From Vallitaleaceae bacterium 9-2 (GTDB lineage: Bacteria > Bacillota > Clostridia > Lachnospirales > Vallitaleaceae), in NCBI GenBank assembly GCA_038396585.1, contig CP121691.1, forward strand, positions 3,472,001 to 3,536,000: a stretch of DNA of 64,000 nt, in the 5' to 3' direction. The position numbers and the translations under genes were made by a program. The notes under the pieces were generated by a model, which made no database searches, was not told the origin of the DNA, and saw nothing but the letters and a program-made list of their open reading frames with translations. The first letter of the stretch is position 1, and every line of letters begins with the position of its first letter. This document shows, one piece after another, positions 8,885 to 18,822 of the stretch.

Positions 8885-9862
8885 TTACGCAGATTGCTTG
8901 TTACGTCGATAAATATCAACAAATACTGCTACAATAACAATAACTCCTGTTAATACTGTTTGCCATTCTTGAGGTACAGACATGATACGTAATCCATTTA
9001 ATAATACACTCATGATGAAGGCACCAATAACGGTTCCAGAGATTGTTCCTTTACCTCCACTAAGAGATGTCCCACCAATAACAACTGCTGCAATGGCGTC
9101 TAGCTCATATCCTTGTCCTAATGCCGGCTGCGCTGAATTTAATCTTGCTGCCATAAGCACTCCGGCTAGTCCCACAAAAGCACCTGTTAAACTGTGAATA
9201 ATAATTAACCATCGTTCTGTGTTGATTCCAGATAATCTTGTTGCTTGCAAGTTACTACCTATCGCAAAGTTAAATCGTCCAACAATCGTTTTGTTTAGAA
9301 TAATATGCGCAAGTATCGCCGCAAGAAAGAAGATGATCACTCCTGAAGGAATTCCAAAAAAAGTTGCTTTTGAAATATTTGCAAATTGTGGTGTATCAAT
9401 AAAGTAAATTGGTTTTGCTCCTGAAATAACTAGGGATAATCCTTTTGTTATCATCATCATACCTAGCGTTGCAATGAACGCCGGAATCTTTAATCTAGCT
9501 ACATTAAATCCGTTGATAAATCCAATAAGTGCTCCGGTAAGAATCCCTACAATCACACCTACAAAAATCGGCAAACCTAAAAAGGTAATCGCCACCCCTG
9601 TCATTACTGATGCAAACGTCATCCCGGTACCAATTGAAAGGTCAATTCCTCCGGTGATAATAACAAAGGTTACACCTACAGCCAAAACACCATTAACTGC
9701 TGTAGCCAATAATATACTAATAAGGTTAGAGCTTGTCATAAACACTGGTGATGCTAATGTAAAAAATAAGATGAGTAGTACTAATGCTCCAAGTGCCAAT
9801 AATTTTTGAGCTGCTCCTGATTTTAAAAAGCTTTTTTTGTGTGTCATGCTTACATCCGCCAT
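8885..9862 (-). CDS. CUT2 ABC transporter permease (probable fucose)
   Basis: A 325-residue membrane protein of the RbsC/branched-chain permease family with eight to ten hydrophobic helices. The cytoplasmic-loop motif GGTSLSGGKGTISGTVIGA near the C-terminus and the GGIDLSIGTGM segment near residue 75 are hallmarks of CUT2 permeases. The ATG at 9862 is chosen because GGAGG lies 6 nt upstream; the longer frame would overlap the ATPase gene. The ribosome-binding site overlaps the ATPase stop region, suggesting translational coupling. Confidence 0.88.
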   Translation of the reverse strand: MADVSMTHKKSFLKSGAAQKLLALGALVLLILFFTLASPVFMTSSNLISILLATAVNGVLAVGVTFVIITGGIDLSIGTGMTFASVMTGVAITFLGLPIFVGVIVGILTGALIGFINGFNVARLKIPAFIATLGMMMITKGLSLVISGAKPIYFIDTPQFANISKATFFGIPSGVIIFFLAAILAHIILNKTIVGRFNFAIGSNLQATRLSGINTERWLIIIHSLTGAFVGLAGVLMAARLNSAQPALGQGYELDAIAAVVIGGTSLSGGKGTISGTVIGAFIMSVLLNGLRIMSVPQEWQTVLTGVIVIVAVFVDIYRRNKQSA

Positions 9863-9875
9863 TTTTTCCTCCATT

Positions 9876-11378
9876 CTATGCCGTTCGATCCGTCGCACAT
9901 GTCATAATTCGTTCTTGTGTAGCTTCATTTCGCTTTAATTCTCCAGTGATCTTTCCTTCACACATAACCATAATGCGATGGCTCATCCGAAGAACTTCCG
10001 GCAATTCTGATGAAATCATAATAATCGACTTACCTTGATCGGCTAGTTCATTTAACAATTTGTATATCTCGCTCTTAGCACCAACATCAATACCACGTGT
10101 AGGCTCATCAAAGATTAGAACATCACAGTCTCTCGTTAACCATTTTCCAATAACTACTTTTTGTTGGTTTCCTCCTGAGAGATTTTTAACCAATTGTTTT
10201 CCACTTGGCGTTTTGATATCTAATGCTTCAATATATTTTGATGCATTGACCACTTCCTGGTCTTCCTTTAAAAATCCAAACTGATTACTAAATCTTGGCA
10301 TCGTCGCCATAGCAATATTCGTATTAACATCTAGTCCTAAGACAAGACCATAACGCTTTCTATCTTCTGACAAGTATCCGATTCCATTAGCTACTGCATC
10401 TTTTGGAGAACGTATATTGACTTTTTTACCTTTGATAAAAATATCTCCACTATCTTTTGCATCAGCTCCAAATAGGCATCTTGCAACTTCGGTACGTCCC
10501 GCACCCATCAACCCGGCAAAACCTAAGATTTCTCCTCTTCTTAATTGGAAACTGACATCCTTGACTTTTTTTCCACGTGTTAAGTTTTTGACTTCAAGGA
10601 TAATGTCACTGCTTTGTTCACGTTCTAAATCATGAACCTCTTCGTAAATCTCTCGTCCAACCATCATTGTGATGATTTCATCAATTGTCACTTCACTCAT
10701 GTTGCGCATGCCGACATACTCACCATCACGCATTACCGTTACTCGGTCACATATTTTCTTCAATTCTTCCATTCTGTGTGAGATATAGACAATACCAACA
10801 CCTTTTGCCTTAAGTTCTCGTATGATTCTAAAAAGTTCTTCAATCTCAGCCTCTGTTAACGCCGCTGTCGGTTCATCCATAATCAACACTTCTGAATTAA
10901 AGGATAACGCCTTTGCAATTTCAATCATCTGTTGTTGAGCAACCGTTAATCGATCCACCTTGACCGTTGGGTCAATCTTCACATTCATATTATCTAGTAA
11001 TTCTTTTGCCATTTTGTTTTGCAGTGCAGTATCGCAAAACAGGCCTTTAAATCGCATGGGTTCACGTCCGATGAAAATGTTTTCTGCAACTGTCAAATCC
11101 GGCATTAAGTTTAACTCTTGATGTATAATACTAATACCTAAGTCTTGAGCTGCTTTAGGAGAATGTACTTCCACTTCTTCTCCTTTGTAATAAATCTTTC
11201 CGCCATTCTTATCATGAACACCGGTTAACACTTTCATGAGCGTTGATTTTCCTGCACCATTTTCTCCGATGAGTGCGTGGACTTCTCCTTTATCAAGCTC
11301 GAACGAACATTCTTTTAATGCATGTACTCCTGGAAAATGTTTTTCAATATCTACCATCCGTACTACGTTTTCACCCAT
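9876..11378 (-). CDS. CUT2 ABC transporter ATPase (probable fucose)
   Basis: A 500-residue protein with two fused nucleotide-binding domains (RbsA type). NBD1 has Walker [10 protein letters not shown], a Q-loop, the signature region [15 protein letters not shown] and Walker [16 protein letters not shown]2 has GLMGAGRTE, with the usual Lys-to-Arg change of this family, the signature LSGGNQQKV and [13 protein letters not shown]. It is the first gene of the fucose operon. The start at 11378 has AGGTG/GGAGG spacing; the longer frame from 11411 lacks one. Confidence 0.92.
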   Translation of the reverse strand: MGENVVRMVDIEKHFPGVHALKECSFELDKGEVHALIGENGAGKSTLMKVLTGVHDKNGGKIYYKGEEVEVHSPKAAQDLGISIIHQELNLMPDLTVAENIFIGREPMRFKGLFCDTALQNKMAKELLDNMNVKIDPTVKVDRLTVAQQQMIEIAKALSFNSEVLIMDEPTAALTEAEIEELFRIIRELKAKGVGIVYISHRMEELKKICDRVTVMRDGEYVGMRNMSEVTIDEIITMMVGREIYEEVHDLEREQSSDIILEVKNLTRGKKVKDVSFQLRRGEILGFAGLMGAGRTEVARCLFGADAKDSGDIFIKGKKVNIRSPKDAVANGIGYLSEDRKRYGLVLGLDVNTNIAMATMPRFSNQFGFLKEDQEVVNASKYIEALDIKTPSGKQLVKNLSGGNQQKVVIGKWLTRDCDVLIFDEPTRGIDVGAKSEIYKLLNELADQGKSIIMISSELPEVLRMSHRIMVMCEGKITGELKRNEATQERIMTCATDRTA

Positions 11379-11409
11379 TTTCTTCACCTCCGTTGACTTT
11401 CTTATATGC

Positions 11410-11466
11410 ATTATAACGAAAACAAAAGGTGAAAAAGTTAAAAATCTGACACAAAAAGTTAAAAAT
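11410..11466 (-). promoter_or_regulatory. Fucose operon promoter with two 14-bp direct repeats
   Basis: A -10 box TATAAT (minus, 11415-11410) has no good -35 box. Instead AAAAAGTTAAAAAT occurs twice on the plus strand, at 11432-11445 and 11453-11466, exactly 21 bp apart. The nearer copy sits where the -35 box should be. This is the arrangement expected for an AraC-type activator; the response regulator at 16032-17636 is the nearest candidate. Confidence 0.6.
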
Positions 11467-11584
11467 AGGGCTTATTCATGATTAATTGTCACCAAAAATG
11501 AACAATTAGCATTAAATAAACCCAAGAATTTTCACGCAATTTTAATATACCCCTCTTTATATTTTCACATTTTTTATAATATCA

Positions 11585-11613
11585 TTGCAAATACACACAA
11601 TTACGTGTATTCT
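11585..11613 (+). promoter_or_regulatory. Promoter of the antiporter gene
   Basis: TTGCAA (11585-11590), 17 bp, TATTCT (11608-11613). The inverted repeat AATACAC/GTGTATT overlaps the spacer and -10 box and may be an operator. Confidence 0.5.
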
Positions 11614-11659
11614 GTATCATAAGTATATCTTTCATATAGTATAAAAAAGGGGACTTTTC

Positions 11660-13261
11660 ATGATTAATCATCTTTTTATTTCATCCATTGTTATTATCCT
11701 TTCAATTGTCAGCAGCAAGTTTTCACAAAAAATCGGTATTCCTAGCTTGTTGCTGTTTATGGGTATAGGCGTATTTTTTGGTTCTGACGGTGTTGTTCGT
11801 ATACCTTTTGATAATTACCAGCTAGCTAAAACCATATGCTCTATTTCTCTTATTTTCATTATATTTTACGGCGGCTTTGGTACGCGTTGGCAAACAGCCA
11901 AACCCGTTGCCGTTAGAGCCCTTCTCATCTCTTCGATTGGCGTATTTATAACCGCCTTACTTGTAGGGCTTTTTTGTCATTTTCTTCTAAACATCAATCT
12001 ATTAGAGAGCTTTTTACTTGGTGCGGTTGTTAGTTCGACCGATGCTGCCTCTGTTTTTTCTATTCTAAAATCCAAGAAGCTTGCACTAAAAAATCAAACC
12101 GCTCCGCTGCTTGAATTAGAAAGCGGAAGCAACGACCCTGCCGCTTATATGCTTACGCTTATTATTTTAGAGATCATGAATGGCTCTGCAAGTTATGGAA
12201 AATATGTCTACATGATTATCGGTCAGTTTGTCATCGGAGCTTTGTGTGCTGTTGTACTAGCATATATCACGCTTTATCTATATCAAAGCTTTGAATTAAA
12301 ATCCAATGGTCTAGAGATTATATACTTTGTTGGGATGGTACTACTCTCTTTTTCTTTGCCGGAAAAAATAGGAGGCAACGGTTATCTTAGCACCTATATA
12401 TTTGGCATTATCGTTGGAAACCAGCATTTTAAAAACAAGCGTATCCTTATTCACTTTTTTGATGGACTTACAGGGCTTGTACAGATATGTATTTTCTTTT
12501 TGCTTGGTCTCTTAGCTTTCCCTTCCCAAATGCCTCAAATTTTATTAACCGCCTTGGCTATCACCGTTTTCTTAACTTTTTTTGCAAGACCCGTGACAAT
12601 GCTTACACTGTTAAAGCCTTTTGGGTGCCCTCTTAATCAGATTGGGCTCATCTCTTTTGCAGGGATTCGTGGTGCCTCTTCCATTGTTTTTGCCATCATT
12701 GCTATGGTAAGTCCTGCTTACTTAAAACATGATGTTTTTCACATTGTTTTTTGTATTGTTTTATTTTCCATCGCATTTCAAGGGACGCTTTTACCCTATG
12801 TTGCCCGAAAGTTAAATATGATTGATGCTGATGGTGATGTTTTGACAACCTTTACTGATTATCAGGAAGAAAATTCCATTCAATTGATTCGCTTACCTAT
12901 CTTCCATGATCACCCTTGGCATCTCCTCCCATTAAAAGCCTTGGAACTGCCTCCTCAAATGTTGGTGATTGCAATTTTAAAAGATGACACCATCATTATC
13001 CCTAATGGCAATACCGTTATTGAGTATAACGACACCATCCTTATAGCCGCTCCAGGATACCAAGACGTTGTAAAGCTTGAAGTCAATGAGATGACCATAA
13101 ACACTCGCCACGACTGGCGGCAAAAAAAAATCCACGCCATTAATATTGACCCTGATAGCTTGGTCGCCATTATAAAGCGTGGTAATGATATTATCGTTCC
13201 TAATGGAAACACCTTGATTAACGAAGATGACACCTTAGTTGTCGTTAGCAAATCTGAATAA
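11660..13261 (+). CDS. NhaP-type cation/proton antiporter with RCK-C domain
   Basis: A 533-residue protein of the CPA1 family. About twelve membrane helices fill residues 1-390, with the paired acidic residues in ESGSNDPAAY near residue 155 in the ion-binding helix. The earlier STDAASVFSIL segment is also characteristic. The C-terminal cytosolic part carries TrkA-C/RCK-C-like modules (LPPQMLVIAILKDDTIIIPNGNT and VAIIKRGNDIIVPNGNT), giving a two-copy regulatory unit as in NhaP2. It probably exchanges K+ or Na+ for protons. It is alone on the plus strand and convergent with the sensor operon (4-bp gap), so no metabolic link to fucose is shown. Confidence 0.85.
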   Translation: MINHLFISSIVIILSIVSSKFSQKIGIPSLLLFMGIGVFFGSDGVVRIPFDNYQLAKTICSISLIFIIFYGGFGTRWQTAKPVAVRALLISSIGVFITALLVGLFCHFLLNINLLESFLLGAVVSSTDAASVFSILKSKKLALKNQTAPLLELESGSNDPAAYMLTLIILEIMNGSASYGKYVYMIIGQFVIGALCAVVLAYITLYLYQSFELKSNGLEIIYFVGMVLLSFSLPEKIGGNGYLSTYIFGIIVGNQHFKNKRILIHFFDGLTGLVQICIFFLLGLLAFPSQMPQILLTALAITVFLTFFARPVTMLTLLKPFGCPLNQIGLISFAGIRGASSIVFAIIAMVSPAYLKHDVFHIVFCIVLFSIAFQGTLLPYVARKLNMIDADGDVLTTFTDYQEENSIQLIRLPIFHDHPWHLLPLKALELPPQMLVIAILKDDTIIIPNGNTVIEYNDTILIAAPGYQDVVKLEVNEMTINTRHDWRQKKIHAINIDPDSLVAIIKRGNDIIVPNGNTLINEDDTLVVVSKSE

Positions 13262-13265
13262 GGTT

Positions 13266-14255
13266 TTATCTCTCGGCAAAAGGAACAATTAATTTTTGAT
13301 TTTCAGGTAAAAACATGTTCTCCTTATTAATGAGTACGGCGCTGACATCCACCTGCCTTGGATCGTTGGTCTCTTGAACTTCTAAGGCTTCCTTGATGGC
13401 TAGGTATCCCATGTTAAAGGGTCTTTGTGCCATAGCCGCTTTGATAACATCTGTTTCTACAAAATAAGCCACACGTGTATTCATATCAAAACCAACAACA
13501 TGAACATCATCTTTGATCCCTAAATCATTGACCGCTTCCGCTGCTCCTTGTAACGAGACTTCGTTGGTTCCATATATCGCTACAATATCCGGATATGTTT
13601 CAACAATCTCTTTTGTATATTGATATGCAGTTTTAAGGTCATCATTGCTATAATAGACCGTTTGTTCTACAACAAGATTTTCAAACGGTTTCAAACCTTT
13701 TTTAAAGCCTTCCTCACGTTCAAAGGCTGAGTAAGTCCCTTTGACATGGGAAAGAATAACCACTCTACCTTCACGCTTGACCATGGTTCCAAGCTCATGA
13801 GCCAAGCGTTGCGAAGCCAACAGATTGTTCGTTGCAACGTAACTATGCTCTGCTTCAAACAGCGCATCCGAATCATAAGTAACCACCGTTATGCCTTGAT
13901 TAATGGCTTTTTGGCATACTTCTCCAATCCGTTCATAGTCCGTTGCCGCCACAGCGATAGCTGCCGGCTTCTTTTTTATTGCATTTTCAATGATTTCAAT
14001 TTGCTTTTCCACTTCCGTTTCATTTTTGGGTCCATCTACAACAACTTTGACCCCAAGCTCTGTCGCTGCCACTTTTGCCCCTTTGGCTACACTATTCCAA
14101 AAATCAATACCTACAGAAGTTTTAGTAATTAAATAAATGGTCTGTTGCTTTTTCCCTTCATAATCAAGGCGCTTCATCGCACCAATACTAATTCCAACCA
14201 GCAATACAAGAACCAGAAGAAGAAAATACGTCATTTTATTGCGAAACATTTTCAT
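13266..14255 (-). CDS. Membrane-anchored sugar-binding protein, probable sensor subunit
   Basis: A 329-residue RbsB-type binding protein. One N-terminal hydrophobic segment (about residues 9-28) has no lipobox cysteine, so it should stay tethered by an uncleaved helix. The binding domain resembles the transporter protein at 7755-8801 (GxxFWNSVAKGAKVAATELG; VDGPKNETEVEKQIE). No permease or ATPase accompanies it. Its start overlaps the histidine kinase gene by 20 bp. This is the arrangement of XylFII-LytS in clostridia, where such a protein senses sugar and activates the kinase. A fucose-type ligand is inferred from context. Confidence 0.82.
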   Translation of the reverse strand: MKMFRNKMTYFLLLVLVLLVGISIGAMKRLDYEGKKQQTIYLITKTSVGIDFWNSVAKGAKVAATELGVKVVVDGPKNETEVEKQIEIIENAIKKKPAAIAVAATDYERIGEVCQKAINQGITVVTYDSDALFEAEHSYVATNNLLASQRLAHELGTMVKREGRVVILSHVKGTYSAFEREEGFKKGLKPFENLVVEQTVYYSNDDLKTAYQYTKEIVETYPDIVAIYGTNEVSLQGAAEAVNDLGIKDDVHVVGFDMNTRVAYFVETDVIKAAMAQRPFNMGYLAIKEALEVQETNDPRQVDVSAVLINKENMFLPENQKLIVPFAER

Positions 14256-16029
14256 TCAAAGTACCTCCTGTCAAATAAGGCAAGCGTATTTTTACACATG
14301 TTCCTTCAAACATTTCACTTTGCACATCGATGCCATAGCGTTCACCATAATATAGCTTAATCCTCTGGTCTACATTATAGACACCGACACCTCCACTTTT
14401 TTTCTTGGATAAAATCTGTCCCGTTAGAAGCTGGCTAACGGTTTCTTCATCCATTCCTACCCCATCATCGCACACTTCAATACATATATTTTCTTCTTCC
14501 TGAACGGTCTCTTTATAGATATTCACATCAATGGTTCCTTTTCCAGGTAATTTCTTTAACCCATGATAAATAGCATTTTCAACAATAGGTTGAATAATAA
14601 TTTTGATAATACGTACAGGCAACAACTTCTCATCGATATGAATGTTATAATCGAGTTTTTCTCCATAGCGCATCTTTTGAATCGTTAAATAGCTTTCTAC
14701 ATGTTCAATCTCTTGCTTAATCGTAATAAATTCGTGCCCTTTACTAATACTTATGCGAAACAGTTTTGACAACGCCGACGTCATTTTGACGACTTCTGAA
14801 GATTTTCCGGCTTCTCCCATCCATACAATCGAATCCAATGTATTATATAAAAAATGGGGATTAATCTGGGCTTGCAATGCATCAAGATCTGATTTTCTTT
14901 TCATACGCTCAACTTCTTTATTCGTATCAATCAAAGTCTTAATACGGCGTGTCATAGTATTAAATGTATTGGTTAATATTCCCAGCTCATTTTGGCTTTC
15001 AATTTCCACTTGCACATTTAAGTCTCCTGCCTGAAATTCCGACATTCCTCGAAGCAGCGACTTGACCGGTCGCAAAATACTCCCTGCAATCATTGCCGAA
15101 AGGACCAGCGACACCATCAGTGTCACCATAATAATCACAATAAAAAATTCTCTTAACGTATCACTGTAACTGTTTAGATCTTGATTATAAATCTTGCCGA
15201 TAACTTTCCAGTTCGAATACTCTGAGTTGGTTACAACAAAATTCACAGTTTGACTATCATCCATGGTTTCTATGATTGTTTTTTGACTTTGTAAAAGTTC
15301 TTCAATGGGTTCTTCTTTTATTCCGCTATAAATCAATTCCAGCTTCGGGTGATAAATGTGATTACCGCTAGAATCAATGATAAATAAATACCCTTGTTCA
15401 CCAATAACAATACGACTTACCATATCTTCAATCAAACTAAAATTAAGGTCAATTAGAATCACCCCTAAAAGTTCTTCCCCATCATACACTGCTTTTGAAC
15501 AGGTAACCACCCAAGGATATTCTCCAAGTGCGATGTTTTGGATATGTGATTTTGAGATAACAAACGCTTCGGAATCTACGGCTTGTTTATAATATGGCTG
15601 CTCTAACGCATTGGCCGTTTCTTTAATGGTAGCTCCTGCATCGTTAGATAGAATCTCACCATCTGTTCGAATCAAATATATATTGAGAATATCTTCTCGC
15701 GTATCTAACAAAGTGTTTAAATAATCTCTAGCATGGGCTTCCTGCTTTTGGCCTGGCTGATGAAAGTACGCTAACACATTATCTGAAACGCGAATCCCTT
15801 CAATGGTAGTCTCAACGGTTCTTAGATAATAGTCCATGTCATAATTGACTTGATTAATCATTTTTAGTGTGGACTGTGCTGTATTTTCCCGAATGACACG
15901 GTTGGTTACTATATAAGATAATATCCCTACACTCGCAATTACTGTAACAATTAATATCCCGATGCCTACCGCTAGCGTTATCTGTATGCTATTCATAAAA
16001 CGCACGTCTTTATTCTTTCTTGAGCGCAT
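14236..16029 (-). CDS. LytS/YesM-type sensor histidine kinase
   Basis: A 597-residue kinase. Helix one is near residues 15-38, a Cache-like extracellular sensor spans about 40-295, and helix two lies near 300-322, followed by a HAMP domain. The His_kinase domain has the phospho-acceptor histidine in QINPHFLYNTLDSIVW. The HATPase domain carries the N-box ENAIYHGLKK and glycine box DDGVGMDEE. It should phosphorylate the response regulator encoded 3 bp upstream, and likely receives signal from the binding protein whose gene overlaps its 3' end. Confidence 0.92.
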   Translation of the reverse strand: MRSRKNKDVRFMNSIQITLAVGIGILIVTVIASVGILSYIVTNRVIRENTAQSTLKMINQVNYDMDYYLRTVETTIEGIRVSDNVLAYFHQPGQKQEAHARDYLNTLLDTREDILNIYLIRTDGEILSNDAGATIKETANALEQPYYKQAVDSEAFVISKSHIQNIALGEYPWVVTCSKAVYDGEELLGVILIDLNFSLIEDMVSRIVIGEQGYLFIIDSSGNHIYHPKLELIYSGIKEEPIEELLQSQKTIIETMDDSQTVNFVVTNSEYSNWKVIGKIYNQDLNSYSDTLREFFIVIIMVTLMVSLVLSAMIAGSILRPVKSLLRGMSEFQAGDLNVQVEIESQNELGILTNTFNTMTRRIKTLIDTNKEVERMKRKSDLDALQAQINPHFLYNTLDSIVWMGEAGKSSEVVKMTSALSKLFRISISKGHEFITIKQEIEHVESYLTIQKMRYGEKLDYNIHIDEKLLPVRIIKIIIQPIVENAIYHGLKKLPGKGTIDVNIYKETVQEEENICIEVCDDGVGMDEETVSQLLTGQILSKKKSGGVGVYNVDQRIKLYYGERYGIDVQSEMFEGTCVKIRLPYLTGGTLNENVSQ

Positions 16030-16031
16030 AA

Positions 16032-17636
16032 TTATTCCTTCCTATATTGGGATGGTGTCATTCCTACATTTTTACGAAAATTATAACTAAAGTAATGCGG
16101 ATCTTCATAGCCGATGGCTTGGGAGATTTCAAATACTTTCATCGTTGAATTCTTAAGTAATTCTTTGGCTTTTTTCATACGAAAATCGGTCAAATATTCT
16201 AAAAAGGTCTGTCCATTATGGCGTTTGAAAATTCGGGCAAAATAGCTGCTACTCACGTGTAGCTCTTCTGAAATCGTACTTAAATCAAGGTTTGTCTCTC
16301 CATAATGGGTTTCAATATATTGAATCGCTTGAAAGATTAATGTCGCCTTATCATCTTCTCTGTTTTGTTCAAGCTGCTTTAAAAGCTCCTCACTTTTTTC
16401 AATGATTTGCTCTTGCATCAACAAAAGGTCATCCATGCTCAATAACTCTTCAATCAAACGAAAATCTAGTGTTATACTCTCTTTTTTATCAACAATAAGT
16501 TGATTAGCTGTACTATAAATACGTGTAATCAACGTAAGAATCAAACTTTTAAATTCGCCTAGCTGAACTTTGTTGAACTTCAGCGTATCAAAATACAGTC
16601 GGATGTATTTACTTAGATTTTGCATATTGTTCACACGTATGGCTACTTCAATCTGCTCTAAGAATTCATTGGATTGGCGATGTCCTCTTGTGGAGCTTCG
16701 TTCTACATCCGTTTTTACAATAATCTGGTTGCCACCTTCTATTACTTTATATTCTAGCGCTGTCAAGGCATCTTTAAAGGAGTACTTAAGGTCCGAAAGA
16801 TTGCTATAACACTCTCCCATGCCTGCTACAACATCCATTTGATAAATATGACGTATACTCACAAGCATCTCATGCAAAATCTCATACGCTTTTTCACACG
16901 CTTTTTTTTCTTGATCAAAAACAAAACAAACAATGATTTTTCCATGGTCTCCCATGAGCAAATAGTGCTTTGGATAGTCTGCTATTACTTCTTTGCATAT
17001 ATTAAACAGTGCGAAGTGCAAAAGCGAATAATCTTCTCCCCAAAGGGTTTCACCTATTTCTTTTTTATTCACAATCTCAAGAACGCCAACAACATAGTCG
17101 GTTCCTACCGGGTTAAACCCTAACTCTTGACACGCTTCTTGAACGCGTACTTTTGGAATAAAACCAAGCAAAATATCATAGAGTAGCTTTTCTTGAAGAT
17201 ATTCCCGTCGTTTTTCATACTCCTTTTTTAGCCGATTTATATTGTTTTTTTCTGCTAGCTCTTGCTCGATATTATTGCGAATATCGACTAAAACTCCTGT
17301 TAATTCATCCTTAGTAATCGGTTTCAATAAATATTTATTTGCATTTAGCGAAATCGCTTCCTTGGCATATTCAAATTCATTATATCCTGTCAAAAAAACC
17401 ACTTTACAGTAGGTATCTTTTTGACGCACTCGCCGAACCAGTTCCAACCCATCAACAAAGGGCATGTAGATATCTGTAATCATGAGGTCAATCGCATGAT
17501 CTTCCAAATAGTTAAGTGCATCTTGACCATCTTCTGCCGCATAGACCACTTCATATCCTAACTCTTCCCAATTGATAATCGAAATTATCGCATCACGAAC
17601 AGGTAACTCATCTTCAACAATCAGAACTTTATACAT
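16032..17636 (-). CDS. YesN-type response regulator (REC plus AraC HTH)
   Basis: A 534-residue regulator. The receiver domain has acidic residues Glu8 and Asp9 and the phospho-acceptor Asp55 in ITDIYMP; a conserved Lys lies in NKYLLKPI. A long middle region of about 300 residues, common in YesN proteins, leads to a C-terminal AraC-type double HTH ending YSFNFRKNVGMTPSQYRK-like (here YFSYNFRKNVGMTPSQY). It is first in the sensor operon. Likely targets are the direct repeats at 11432-11466 in front of the fucose transporter. Confidence 0.92.
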   Translation of the reverse strand: MYKVLIVEDELPVRDAIISIINWEELGYEVVYAAEDGQDALNYLEDHAIDLMITDIYMPFVDGLELVRRVRQKDTYCKVVFLTGYNEFEYAKEAISLNANKYLLKPITKDELTGVLVDIRNNIEQELAEKNNINRLKKEYEKRREYLQEKLLYDILLGFIPKVRVQEACQELGFNPVGTDYVVGVLEIVNKKEIGETLWGEDYSLLHFALFNICKEVIADYPKHYLLMGDHGKIIVCFVFDQEKKACEKAYEILHEMLVSIRHIYQMDVVAGMGECYSNLSDLKYSFKDALTALEYKVIEGGNQIIVKTDVERSSTRGHRQSNEFLEQIEVAIRVNNMQNLSKYIRLYFDTLKFNKVQLGEFKSLILTLITRIYSTANQLIVDKKESITLDFRLIEELLSMDDLLLMQEQIIEKSEELLKQLEQNREDDKATLIFQAIQYIETHYGETNLDLSTISEELHVSSSYFARIFKRHNGQTFLEYLTDFRMKKAKELLKNSTMKVFEISQAIGYEDPHYFSYNFRKNVGMTPSQYRKE

Positions 17637-17735
17637 CTAACCTACACTCCTTTTATGTATATACTTTTCAATGGACTATACATAGATTACCACTTGAAAC
17701 CTATGCTATGCAAGTTTTTCCTCTGAAAATATTAA

Positions 17736-17788
17736 TGCTCCTTTCTTGGTATTCAAGCAGATTCAACTTGTATACCTAAAAAGGAGCA
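17736..17788 (-). terminator. Hairpin at the end of the microcompartment operon
   Basis: TGCTCCTTT pairs with AAAGGAGCA, and an inner GGTAT-CAAG/CTTG-ATACC stem continues it. On the minus strand it is followed by ATTAATATTTTC, a weak U-tract. It lies downstream of fucU and before the separately transcribed sensor operon, so it is the likely operon end. Confidence 0.55.
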
Positions 17789-17824
17789 CCACGTTAACTT
17801 TGTACTTTTTTTCAAATTAAGCGA

Positions 17825-18250
17825 CTATTTTACAACACCTTTTTTCAAAATGATGTTGGCATACAGAGCTTGTTCACCTGTCGCAACCACTGCATAGGCT
17901 TTTTTTGCTCGTTCATAAAAGGCAAAGCGTTCAACCATTTCTAATTGATGGTCCCCTTCTTTATCCTTAATAACTCGCTTATAGTCTTCCCAAATGGTTG
18001 GCTTGTAATCATCTCCTGGCGTGACCTCCATCAATGCAACGGGTGCCTCTACATACGTATCTAAAGGCATTAATTCAAGAATCGCCTCAAGGATTGTTGG
18101 AATGTCATGTCCATCTAAGCGAATGAGTCGCTGAGCCATGGAAGCTGCAGGAAAATTACCATCTGAGATGACAATCTCATCGCTGTGTCCCATCTCCATA
18201 AGAACTTTTAATAATTCTGGTGATAAAATACTTGGAATCTTTTTTAACAT
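17825..18250 (-). CDS. fucU: L-fucose mutarotase (FucU/RbsD family)
   Basis: A 141-residue protein with the family signature MGHSDEIVISDGNFPA near residues 20-36, containing the catalytic-region His and Asp. A further conserved block FYERAKKAYAVVATGE holds the tyrosine. It interconverts alpha- and beta-L-fucopyranose so that transporter and isomerase can use all anomers. The start at 18250 is chosen because AGGAGG lies 6 nt upstream and homologues begin MLK; the longer frame would overlap pduT. It closes the microcompartment operon, tying it to fucose. Confidence 0.93.
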   Translation of the reverse strand: MLKKIPSILSPELLKVLMEMGHSDEIVISDGNFPAASMAQRLIRLDGHDIPTILEAILELMPLDTYVEAPVALMEVTPGDDYKPTIWEDYKRVIKDKEGDHQLEMVERFAFYERAKKAYAVVATGEQALYANIILKKGVVK

Positions 18251-18261
18251 TGTGCTCCTCC

Positions 18262-18822
18262 TTATATGAATTCTTGCCAAAGCCTTGGATCCGGTCTTGG
18301 AATAACCGAGGTCTGCAGTAGCAAGCCTTTTTCAATAACACTTTTCTTCGCCTTTTCAATAGATGCTTCTACACTGGATAACTCGCCGGAAAATACTACA
18401 TAGGCTTTTCCGCTAATCCCTTTAGCGATACGAATCTCTAATATGCTCACCGGAGTGGTCTTGACCACATCATCGGCCACTTCAAAAATCGAAGCAACTG
18501 AATAGGTTTCCATAACACCGACCGCTTCTATGCCTTCAACATCTCCACTACAATTTAGTCCTTCAAAAATAGCTGGGTGAGGATTCCCCAATATACAGTG
18601 GTCAACTAAGATAGCGGAGTGCTCATCCGATATTCCTCGTTCTATCGCCGCATTAACCGCACTTAAATCACCTCGAATTAAAACCACATACTTTCCAGGG
18701 CATACCGGTTTTGCAAAGACAAGGTCGACATCGGCTGTCTTTAGCACGTCATCTGCCGCCTTCATTCCTGTGGCTATGGAACGATATTCTAATACTCCTA
18801 ATGATTGTCTAGACTCTGTCAT
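18262..18822 (-). CDS. pduT: Microcompartment shell protein PduT-like (tandem BMC, Fe-S)
   Basis: A 186-residue protein with two BMC domains (about residues 7-90 and 97-180; SLGVLEYRSIATGM and EAVGVMETYSVASI), forming a trimeric pseudohexamer. Cys41 in KPVCPGK matches the cysteine that holds a 4Fe-4S cluster at the PduT pore. The C-terminus TSVIPRPDPRLWQ is also PduT-like. It probably passes electrons across the shell, with PduS as partner, whose gene overlaps by 4 bp. It is the only BMC-T protein in the operon. Confidence 0.92.
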   Translation of the reverse strand: MTESRQSLGVLEYRSIATGMKAADDVLKTADVDLVFAKPVCPGKYVVLIRGDLSAVNAAIERGISDEHSAILVDHCILGNPHPAIFEGLNCSGDVEGIEAVGVMETYSVASIFEVADDVVKTTPVSILEIRIAKGISGKAYVVFSGELSSVEASIEKAKKSVIEKGLLLQTSVIPRPDPRLWQEFI

